Shown in pieces: positions 54,896 through 64,000 of a DNA stretch of 64,000 nt. How positions within the stretch are numbered: position 1 is the first letter of the stretch; each line of letters starts with the position of its first letter. Below the pieces are notes generated by a model. The model did no database searches, was not told where the DNA came from, and saw only the letters and a list, made by a program, of their open reading frames with translations. The DNA comes from Polytrichum commune (Eukaryota > Streptophyta > Polytrichopsida > Polytrichales > Polytrichaceae): positions 36,815,501 through 36,879,500 of the forward strand of contig OX485805.1 in the NCBI GenBank assembly GCA_950295325.1, given 5' to 3'. The translations under genes and the position numbers were made by a program.

Positions 54896-55025
54896 GTACA
54901 GTACAACCGGTTGCGCGCTGATTTCTGTCGGATTCTCTTGATTAACTTAAGGTATGTTCCACGGATTCCTCTAATGTGATCAGCGATTTGCCTAAAGTCA
55001 TGTACTTGAACCGGTCAAGTTCTTA

Positions 55026-55358
55026 GAGCATCTCCACCGTTGGCTGGGAGGCTGACGCCAACGGTGGAAACCGCGTCCGTTGGCCGGGTTTAAGGCCCAC
55101 CGGCGACGCGGCAACGGTGAAAGGAGCCCCGTTCACGTCAAAAACTCTCCCGCTGCCGCTACCTTGCCGAGACCATTTCTTCACGGCAAACCATCTCTCA
55201 GTGCCGGAATTAGGGTTTTCGGGAGCCTGGAGCCCGATTTAGGTTTGCAGGGAGTGTCGACGGTGGGGGGGTTGCCGGGCCCCGCGACCGGCCACCTGAT
55301 TTGGCACCGGCCCAGCCACCGTTGGCGTGCACGTTGCAGCCAACGGGTGGAGATGCTC
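55026..55358. mobile_element. Tourist-like MITE (PIF/Harbinger family), 333 bp, TSD TTA
   Basis: TTA at 55023-55025 is repeated at 55359-55361. The ends are inverted repeats of about 21 bp: GAGCATCTCCACCGTTGGCT on the left and, inverted, GAGCATCTCCACCCGTTGGC on the right. The TIR start GAGCATC is shared with the Harbinger at 1-1052. The interior is GC-rich, unlike its surroundings, and non-coding. Confidence 0.9.
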
Positions 55359-55361
55359 TTA

Positions 55362-57106
55362 TTTCTCAAACTCAACCGGCCCATCTGTAACTAGCGAGAT
55401 GGGTGGGCGATACCTAGCGATCTGCCATTCTGGAAGCAGTGGTCGACATGCATGCATGAAATGGTCGAGCATATGTAGGAAACTTCAGTTTGCGTCAGTA
55501 GTCAAGGTTTGGTTAGTTCATTCTTTCTTCCTTTCTATTCCTCTTGCCCTGGACAATTTACGCGGCTGCGATATGTGAGGTTTTGAAGTCTCTAGAAGGG
55601 TTGGGCGCGGTGTAATCTGTCTAACCCCGCTATGCCCTGTGGGTGTCGGCGGCACGCACTCTTGAGTGTGTGCGTGAATCTGTGTATGTGTGGAGGAGGA
55701 GCATGCATCATGTGTTGGACAGACGTGTCGGATCTGAAATGGATGGGTTCGCCAATTTCTGAGTAGGGTTTGTGGGTCAAGCTTTCCTTTCCAGTAGCAT
55801 CACGCAAGCTTGCTGCCACCGCTTTGCTGGTTGGCTCAAGTTTCATTTTTCGTAGAATTAGCCGCCTGTGCCAGCATAGGTCTACTTCACCTCTGTTCAA
55901 GTTGCTTGAACTTGTAGGAGCTCATCATTTTCTCTTGACAAGAGCGGATCTCAAAAGTGGAGACAGAGGTCTTCGTGTAAAATGGGCTAGTGCGAGTATA
56001 GGTCTACTTCACCTCTGTTCAAGTTGCTTGAACTTGTAGGAGCTCATCATTTTCTCTTGACAAGAGCGGATCTCAAAAGTGGAGACAGTGGTCTTCGTAT
56101 AAAATGGGCTAGTACAGGTTTGTTCTGAAGCTTCTCCTAGGAACTCAGCTTTTGAGAACATGTGGCATTTGATCATGCTTTTGAAGTTGAAGGTAGCTAT
56201 TCAAGAGATTTGTACTCTTCTTTTATTCTCTACTCCACGTCTCTTCAACGTGCTTGAACTTGTAGTCCAAGTCCCAGGAGCTTCTCGCTCGCTCTTGACA
56301 AGAGCGGATCTCGACAGTGGAGACAGTGGTGGCACTTGTATGATATTTTTCCTCTTCATGTGAAATGGAGTATTCCAGGTTATTCTGAAGCTTCCCCTAG
56401 GAGTTGATCCAGAACTTTTCGGAACATGTGGCACTTGATCATGCTTTTGAAGTTGGAGGTCTCTATTCAAGAGATTGATACTCTTTTTGAATCTTCGGAC
56501 TGCTGATGTCCTCAGGGGACCGACAAATTTGTGGCGGGCTACTGCCAAATTTGTGGTGGGGTACCGCCAAAATTCTGGTGGCTTGTCTTTCGTCCCAGAT
56601 TTGGTTTGGACTTGGTCTGCAGAAAGACTTGTTGGAGCTCTTTGATCCCATATTCTAGTCTCCCTACTGGACTCTGTGCACAAATTTTGCGCCACATACA
56701 TGGGAAATTTGAATCTGCTCACTTGCTGACGAGCATCTATCTAAACTTCTCGGATAACCTTTCTTGTAGTTGCCCTTGGGTGCTTTTAACCTTGAAACTG
56801 AGGTAGCTGAATCCGGAACCGAGGGTAATGATGGCTAGTTACTTCGCATTCGAGAAGACACAGTTGAGCTTGGTAGATGTTTTCGTAGACATTACACTTA
56901 TGAGCATATCAAGCAAGTGCAATTAAGATTCTCCAGTCTTCAGGCTCTTTGAATGCGTAGTTCCACACCAGTGCAGCAGTATAAGGTGAATAACAGCACA
57001 CAACAGCAGGTTTTTGGAGCACAGCTACAAAGCATTGACGTGCCACACGTAAGAAAGAAAGACAGAAAGAAAGAGAGACACCCCACGTGTTCCTTTTATT
57101 GTCCAC
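55362..57106 (+). promoter_or_regulatory. Upstream region of the receptor gene with diverged tandem duplications
   Basis: A 122-bp block (55876-55997, starting ATAGGTCTACTTCACCTCTG) is directly repeated at 55998-56119. Its core (GACAAGAGCGGATCTC) recurs near 56286. A neighbouring block containing GAACATGTGGCATTTGATCA near 56155 recurs near 56423. A GAAA-rich run lies at 57049-57080, about 27 bp before the ATG. No TATA box was identified with confidence. Promoter or 5' leader function is inferred from position only. Confidence 0.5.
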
Positions 57107-60100
57107 ATGGCTTGCAGCTCTGGGGACCAAAATGATGTGCAGCACAAGATCTTCCTTAGTCATGCTGGAATGGAGAAAGATTTTGTGGAGCAACTGCACA
57201 AAGATTTGGAAAACATCTATCCCGGGCGAGTTTTTTTCGACAAGGACTCATTGCCATACGGTGAGAATTTTCCAAATCATATCCTCCATGCTGCTCAGAA
57301 TTTTGAGGTTGCTGTGGTTGTGATCTCAGACAGCTACTTCAAACGCAAATGGCCCATGATAGAGTTGGCAGCATTCGTTTCCTGTCAAAGCCAGTTTCCC
57401 AAGTTGAAGATTCTGCCGTTGTTCTACAAGCTATCGGTGGAGGAGTTCAAACAACCAGAGAGGCAAGATGGGTGGTTCAAAGAATGGGAGAAATTCAAAG
57501 ATTCAAGAAGTAATGAGGAAACGTTGAAAGCTTGGAAAGCTGCAGTGCGAAGCATTTATCCTCTGAATGGAATCCAAATGATTCTTGGAGAGGGTGAAGT
57601 ATCCTACAGAAAGAGGATCGTCCGAGCCATATGCGACATGGTGCCTCCAGTGATGGAATTTGACGTGTCGCGTGTTGAAGGCAAAGAACGTATTCGTACC
57701 TTCTTCCGAGAGGTAAGAATCCTTGGCAGGGATGCCGTTCCATACTTGTGTCGATCGTTTGTGATTCTCAATTAAATTAACAAAGGTGGGTAAGAGAGGT
57801 TGAAATTTAAGAGTGACATGCACCATGCTATGATTATGATTTCATGTGGAGTGATCAATGTGTAAATTTTATGGATGGACCAGAAATTGGAGCCGTTCGA
57901 TGAAAATTGCTCTCCCTGCTTTTTTGGAATGTATGCGATGGGGGGAATGGGAAAGACGACCATGAGTAGGGTGTTGTGTAACGAGTTTTCTTCAGAGTTC
58001 TTAGCAAAAGTATGTCATGTGGAGTTGAACAATCACACTACTCTCGATTTACGAAAGGCATTGTTGCGCACGCTTACAAAGTGGAACGAGATTGACATGA
58101 GCAAATTAACCGATGAATCCCAGGTTCACATTCTCTCCCCGGCATATGTGATTGTTGTTGCCTTTTGGTTTTGTGCCTTGTTGAGCATTTCATCAAATTC
58201 ATGTGGAATTGCAGTCAAAGTAATGAACAGGAGGGCCTCTGATTCTCTGATTACGTTTCAATTATGCTATCATGTCAACAAACATTGAATCCATTAACTT
58301 AGTTGGATGAGATGTATGTGCAGGTCCGTAATCGTCTCATTCAGCACGTCCCCGAGCATCGACTTTTCTTGGTTGTGGATAATGTATGGGATCAACAAAA
58401 TTCAATACAAGAGGCAGAGTCATTTTTGTCGTTGCCGTTTAAGAAAGGCAGTGTGGTGTTGGTCACGGCACGCAGCATTGAGACACTGAATCTCTTCAAG
58501 AACATAATACCATGGAAAGATTGTTTCTCGACTCCCTTCTTGGATACACATGCAGCAACAAACTTGTTTGTCAACTCTGCGGGTTATAAGTCTTTGTCAG
58601 ACTTGAGGCCCAAAGAGCAGGCTTTGACAACAACCTTCGTTGATTCATGTTGGTTTTCAATGCCTGGTCCCGTGGGTGGTGGAGAGTATCACCCATTGGC
58701 TCTAAGGGTGCTGGGAGGATACGTCGGACAATATACGGGGCCCTGGGAAAATATAAAGATTGATTTCAAAAGTTTGGGTGAGAATGAGAAGATAGATCCG
58801 CTATTTTCCGTATTGGAGATTGGTTGGGAAGCATTATCCATGAATTGCCGGAGCTTGTTTTTGGATTATGTTCAATTCATCACGCATTATGGAGTGGATG
58901 ACGAATATGGAGCTTCTACATTGATGCGATTTTTAAAATGGTATTGCACAATATTTGATGTGGACGAAGCAAAAGTTTGTGAGTCGGTAAGCCCATATTT
59001 ACACTGGGATGTATTTTTTGTTTGTTTGTTTGGATTGCAGTCTATCCATCATAATATGAACTCATGTGTCCTCTAGCATGTAAATCTTATCCTGATTAGT
59101 GAGAGTGGTACTAATTCTTAAAGCACGCACTATTTAGCCAAATCTCAAAGGTGCTAAGGGTTGAAATTCTTCCCAAGGGACACGAAATTCATGAAAGCAT
59201 GCTCATTTACCATAGAGTTGAAGAAAATTAGTGCGCACTTGTTATATGTATGTGCCGCATGCTTGTTAATGAGTAGTGCCAATGTTGGTACTTTTAATGA
59301 ATTGTGTTGCATTTTTTAGTAATTTCAATAAATATTGTCGGGTTTAACATGCTTCTCAAAGGATTTGGTGGCACTAATTTCATAGCTTAAATAAATTTAG
59401 TATCACACTCACTAATTTCCCACACTCATTATTAGCCCACCTTCATTAATTGGGATAATCAATGTAATGATATATAAATTACGAGTCATTAGAGAATTGA
59501 AATTGGATGGATATTATCAAGTCACCAAGGTTACCCTGATAGAATCAAACTTTGGTCACAACGAGGTTAAAATGAGCACATTAAAATATGTACAATGCTT
59601 GATGTAGGTTGTGAATATCAATTTGATGTAAAGTTAGAAGTTCACCAACATTTTTTTTATTGGGTGAATTGGTGAGTCATCATTGGAAGTTGCTATATAT
59701 TTGTATATATTTTCTAGTAATTTCACTACTCCAATGAGTGTTTGAAGAATTTTTTTATATAAAGAACCTATTTTCCATGTTCCGCTATCAACACTTGAGC
59801 CATGTACTAGGCGATGAAGTGGGAAAGTGATTACATTGACGCCCTGGTCTTAGCTTCATAACTTGTCTAAACTAAAAGCTTGTTTTATAAATTGATTGAG
59901 AAACCATCTATTTTTTCAATTCATTAATTTCCAATTGGTGACTTGACTTATTGGCATTGCAGTTGGAAATACTCAAGAGACGATCCATCTTGAATCTTGA
60001 TAATATTTGGGGAGAGAAGCATTTTTTAGTCCATGATTTGTATCGTGAATTTGCAACTCGGGAAGCCAACAAATCGACCCACTTGCGTAATTGTATACTT

Positions 60101-63100
60101 CATGGTAGAGGAGACAATAAATATTACCAAAAGAAAAGACTCCCAATGTGTGGGAGCAACATCGTTAGCCTTACTAAGCAAGGACTATGTGAGTGCTCCG
60201 CAAATGTTGAGATACTGAGAGCGGTTGGTTGTGATCATTTGACGATCGTGGATTTGCGAGGCATGAAGGACCTCCTCAGTGTTGAGCTTCTTGACTGTAA
60301 GTCTTTGAAGCAAGTTTGTTTGGATGACCTCCAAAATTTGGTTTGGTTAAAGATAGTTGGAACCAAAAGTTCAATGATTCTGAGTATGAAAGGTTTGGTA
60401 TCCTTACAGATCTTAAAACTATTTGGTAAATATAGGTATCTGAACGATAGCCAATCAACAATTTGTGGGTCGTTGGATTTACTCCATGATTGCACAAGTC
60501 TGCTTGAATTGGAAATGGAAGGTTTTGAAGAATTGTTGGAGTTTCTGGATTTTGGGAACTCAAAACATCTGAGGAGTTTCATTGGAAACTACTGCCCAAA
60601 GACAAAGACATTACGAGGCCTTTCAAATTTGGAAGAATTGCGACATCTTGAGCTTTTTCAAGTGGGATTGATTGACATTCATGGCCTTGATGTATTGAAG
60701 AAATTGGAAAATTTGGACATCAGGGACTGCTTCAATTTGAAAGCAATTCCTAACTTGGAGAATATGGGTTTGACTTTACATACCATCGTCCTTCGAAATT
60801 GCAAGGATCTGGAATATGTTTCATCCTTGAACAAACTCTTTAGCTTACAATACTTGGACATCTCTGGTTGCAAACAACTTGGAGAAATCCATGGCGTTGA
60901 CCAACTCCAAAACCTCAAGGACTTCAACTGCATGGGGACAAGCATAAAGTACCTCCCGGATTTGAGCATGTTGACAATGCTGGATTCCCTTGATGTGTCC
61001 TCTACACCCATTGAACAAATTGGTGCTCTACCTAAGAACCTTACTGTTTTTGATATTCACAACTGTGCACAGGTCCAAGACTTACCAAATCTAAGCCAAC
61101 TTGGTCACTTACAATACTTGGACGTATCTGGTTGCAAACAAGTTGAAGAAATCCAAGGCGTTGACCAACTCCAAAACCTCAAGGGCTTCAAGTGCAGTGG
61201 GACAAGTACAAGGTACCTCCCGGATTTGAGGATGTTGACAACGTTGGATTTGCTTACTATGTCCTCCACACCCATTGAACAAATTGGTGGTCTACCTAAG
61301 AACCTTAGAATTTTTTATATCCACAACTGTGCACAGGTCAAGGAATTACCAAATCTAAGCCAACTTGGTCGCTTACAAAAGTTGAACTTCTCTGGTTGCA
61401 AACAGCTTAGAGAAATCCATGGCGTTGACCAACTTAAAAACCTTGAGGGCCTCAATTGCAGTGGGACAAGCATAAAGTACCTCCCGGATTTGAGCATATT
61501 GAGAGCGTTGGATTCACTTGATGTGTCCTTCACACCCATTGAACAAATTGGTGGTCTACCTAAGAACCTTAGAGTTTTTGGTATTCACAACTGTGCAGAG
61601 GTCAAGGAATTACCAAATCTAAGCCAGCTCTGTTGCTTACAAAAGTTGAACTTCTGTGGTTGCGAACAACTTAAAGAAATCCATGGCGTTGACCAACTCC
61701 AAAACCTCAAGGACCTCAACTACAGTGGGACAAGTATAAGGTACCTCCCGGATTTGAGCATGTTGACAACGTTGGATTTGCTTACTATGTCCTCCACACC
61801 CATTGAACAAATTGGTGGTCTACCTAAGAACCTTACTGTTTTTGATATTCACAACTGTGCACAGGTCCAAGACTTACCAAATTTAAGCCAACTGGGTCAC
61901 TTACAATACTTGGACGTATCTGGTTGCAAACAAGTTGAAGAAATCCAAGGCGTTGACCAACTCCAAAACCTCAAGGGCCTCAAGTGCAGTGGGACAAGTA
62001 TAAGGTACCTCCCGGATTTGAGCATGTTGACAACGTTGGATTTGCTTACTATGTCCTCCACACCCATTGAACAAATTGGTGGTCTACCTAAGAACCTTAG
62101 AGTTTTTGATATGCACAACTGTGCACAGGTCAAAGAATTACCAAATCTAAGCCAACTTGGTTGCTTACAATACTTGGACATCTCTGGTTGCAAACAACTT
62201 GGAGAAATCCATGGCGTTGACCAACTCCAAAACCTCAAGGACTTCTACTGCATGTGGACAAGCATAAAGTACCTCCCGGATTTAGGCATGTTGACAACGT
62301 TGAATTGGCTTGATGTGTCCTCCACACTCATTGAACAAATTGGTGGTCTACCTGAGAACCTTATAGTTTTTGGTATTCACAACTGTGCACATGTCAAGGA
62401 ATTACCAAATCTAAGCCAACTCTGTTGCTTACAAAAGTTGAACTTCTCTGGTTGCGAACAAGTTAAAGAAATCCATGGCGTTGACCAACTCCAAAAACTC
62501 AAGGACCTCAACTACAGTGGGACAAGCATAAAGTACCTCCCGGATTTGAGCATGTTGACATCGTTGAATTGGCTTGATGTGTCCTCCACACTCATTAAAC
62601 AAATTGGTGGTCTACCTCAGAACCTTAGAGTTTTTGGTATTCACAACTGTGCACAGGTCAAGGAATTACCAAATCTAAGCCGGCTTAGTTGCTTACAAGA
62701 GTTGAACTTCTCTGGTTGCGAAAAACTTAAAGAAATCCATGGCGTTGACCAACTCCAAAACCTCAAGGACCTCAACTACAGTGGGACAAGCATAAAGTAC
62801 CTCCCGGATTTGAGCATGTTGACAACGTTGAATTGGCTTGATGTGTCCTTCACACCCATTGAACAAATTGGTGGTCTACCTAAGAACCTCAAAGTTTTTG
62901 TTATGCATCACTGTGCACAGGTCAAGGAATTACCAAATCTAAGCCAACTCAGTTGCTTAAAAGGATTGGACATCTCTGGTTGCGAACAACTTAAAGAAAT
63001 CCATGGCGTTGACCAACTCCAAAAACTCAAGGACCTCAACTACAGTGGGACAAGCATAAAGTACCTCCCGGATTTGAGCATGTTGACAACGTTGAATTGG

Positions 63101-63608
63101 CTTGATGTGGTGTCCTCCACACCCATTGAACAAATTGGTGGTCTACCCCTGAACCTCAATTTTTTTGTTATGCATCACTGTGCACAGGTCAAGGAATTAC
63201 CAAATCTAAGCCAACTTAGTTGCTTACAATATTTGGACATCTCTGGTTGCAAACAACTTAAAGAAATCCATGACGTTGACCAACTCCAAAACCTCAAGGA
63301 CCTCAACTACAGTGGGACAAGCATAAAGTACCTCCCGGATTTGAGCATGTTGACAACGTTGAATTGGCTTGATGTGTCCTCCACACCCATTGAACAAATT
63401 GGTGGTCTACCTAAGAACCTCAAATTTTTTGTTATGCATCACTGTGCACAGGTCAAGGAATTACCAAATCTAAGCCAACTCAGTTGCTTAAAAGGATTGG
63501 ACATCTCTGGTTGCAAACAACTTAAAGAAATCCATGGTGTTGACCAACTCCAAAACCTTGAGGGCCTCAATTGCAATGGGACAAGCATAAAGTACCTCCC
63601 GGATTTGA
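57107..63608 (+). CDS. TIR-NB-ARC-LRR immune receptor, four exons seen, LRR cut by a retroelement
   Basis: Intracellular sensor of pathogen effectors. Exons: 57107-57712, 57884-58123, 58324-58986 and 59963-63608. Introns all start GT and end AG and keep phase 0; the second donor (CAG/GTTCAC) is weak. Exon 1 is a TIR domain: KIFLSHAG, FFDKDSLPYGENFPNHIL, AVVVISDSYFKRKWPMIEL. Glu86 sits where TIR NADases carry the catalytic glutamate. Exons 2-3 are NB-ARC: P-loop GMYAMGGMGKTTMS, kinase-2 LFLVVDNVWD, RNBS-B GSVVLVTARS and GLPL-type HPLALRVLGGYVG. Exon 4 opens with LEILKRRSILNLDN and an MHD-like VHDLYREF, then about 50 leucine-rich repeats. No internal stops in over 1710 codons. The frame ends 20 bases after a retroelement begins at 63609, so the natural C-terminus is lost or lies beyond the insertion. 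The exon 3 start could instead be 58303. Confidence 0.85.
60820..63608 (+). repeat. Tandem 264-bp (88-residue) LRR units, ten complete and one partial
   Basis: Units start near 60820, 61084, 61348, 61612, 61876, 62140, 62404, 62668, 62932, 63199 and 63463. Each encodes four leucine-rich repeats of 21-23 residues, with the recurring words LSQLxxLQxLxxSGCxQ, EIHGVDQLQNLK, GTSIKYLPDLSML, TPIEQIGGLPKNL and HNCAQVKELPN. The only length change is one added codon (DVVSS) near 63107. Units starting at 61084 and 61876 are nearly identical to each other (the GHLQYLDVSGCKQVEEIQG version), as are those at 60820 and 62140. That indicates duplication of multi-unit blocks by unequal crossing over or gene conversion. 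Confidence 0.95.
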
Positions 63609-64000
63609 TGTCGCGCACCTCTCCATGAGGAGTGGCCGAAACACCATGGGCACAAGGGGGACCCCGGAGTGACACCCGGGACTTGTGGCGCCGTTGGTGA
63701 GAGGGCCCAAGTGATCCTAGTGTGGGTGAGGGCCCCGGGCGTTGGGAACGCCTCCCACCCACGGAGAATAGGAGGCACAAGGGTAAGGCCATGAGCTATG
63801 CGTAGCTCATGGCGTGGTGATTCTAGAATGCTCAAGAACACCTCAATCGGAGGTGTGAGCTAGGAGTTATGGCCATTTGAGTGGGGCGCTGTCCCGGGAC
63901 AGCGCCCTGGTACAGCAGTGCCTGGGAGGGATTCCCGGGACTGCCAAGGTTCAAACAGGCATAACTTCCCCAAGACTTGCTCGAATTGAGCAAGTGAGGA
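63609..64000. mobile_element. Second copy of the hairpin-rich LTR element, continues past the right edge
   Basis: Begins TGTCGCGCACCTC directly in the receptor's LRR exon and follows the solo LTR at 29272 for the remaining 392 bases with about 14 differences by eye. The 5 bases before it (TTTGA, 63604-63608) would be the target duplication, to be sought beyond the window. Whether this is a solo LTR or the first LTR of a full element cannot be seen here. Confidence 0.85.

Noticed and set aside
63439-63841. Minus-strand frames of 117 codons at the receptor/LTR junction
   Set aside because: Chimeric frames spanning antisense LRR and LTR sequence, generated by the insertion.
1-64000. tRNA, rRNA, CRISPR or prokaryotic operon features
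   Set aside because: Scanned for and not seen; the gene structure and mobile elements are those of plant nuclear DNA.

Overview
The window is nuclear DNA of a land plant: AT-rich, with spliced genes, and mostly transposable elements nested in one another. The one clearly multi-exon host gene is a TIR-NB-ARC-LRR immune receptor. Its TIR and NB-ARC wording is more like receptors of non-flowering plants (ferns, bryophytes) than those of flowering plants, but that is an impression from memory and the species is not identified. No prokaryotic, organellar, CRISPR, rRNA or tRNA features were seen.

Layout. 1-1052: right end of a PIF/Harbinger transposon inserted into a long repeat (copy 1, 1056-4711). 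4712-13573: AT-rich intergenic DNA holding one intronless cyclophilin gene (6318-6821) and one small unknown reading frame (9069-9404). 13574-27120: a long inverted repeat. Its arms (13574-16422 and 23697-27120) each carry the 3' half of a CACTA (En/Spm) transposase, a CACTA terminus and 248 bp of flank. The spacer (16423-23696) is copy 2 of the long repeat and is itself interrupted by a nearly complete 3393-bp Harbinger element (18026-21418). 27121-30969: the CACTA element of the right arm continues on the minus strand with its TNP2 core, a captured SET-domain fragment and its first exon. A 975-bp solo LTR-like element (29272-30246) lies inside the SET fragment.

31746-38822: a nest of old Ty3/gypsy remnants, namely a solo LTR inside a solo LTR of opposite strand inside the tail of an older relative. 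38823-40798 and 52337-52694: exons of a transposon-related gene split by a young, whole-looking Ty3/gypsy element (40799-52336; LTRs of 2164 bp, 5-bp target duplication). 54.4 kb: a 24-bp minisatellite. 55026-55358: a Tourist-like MITE. 57107-63608: the TIR-NB-ARC-LRR gene. Its LRR exon contains more than ten copies of an 88-residue unit and is cut at 63609 by a second copy of the element seen at 29272, which runs off the window.

The most unusual observation is that 975-bp element. It has LTR hallmarks (TG...CA ends, 5-bp target duplication), but about 750 bp of it reads as sixteen back-to-back hairpins. Comparing its two copies shows a compensatory base-pair change in one stem. The transposon layers also give clean empty-site and filled-site comparisons that order the insertions.
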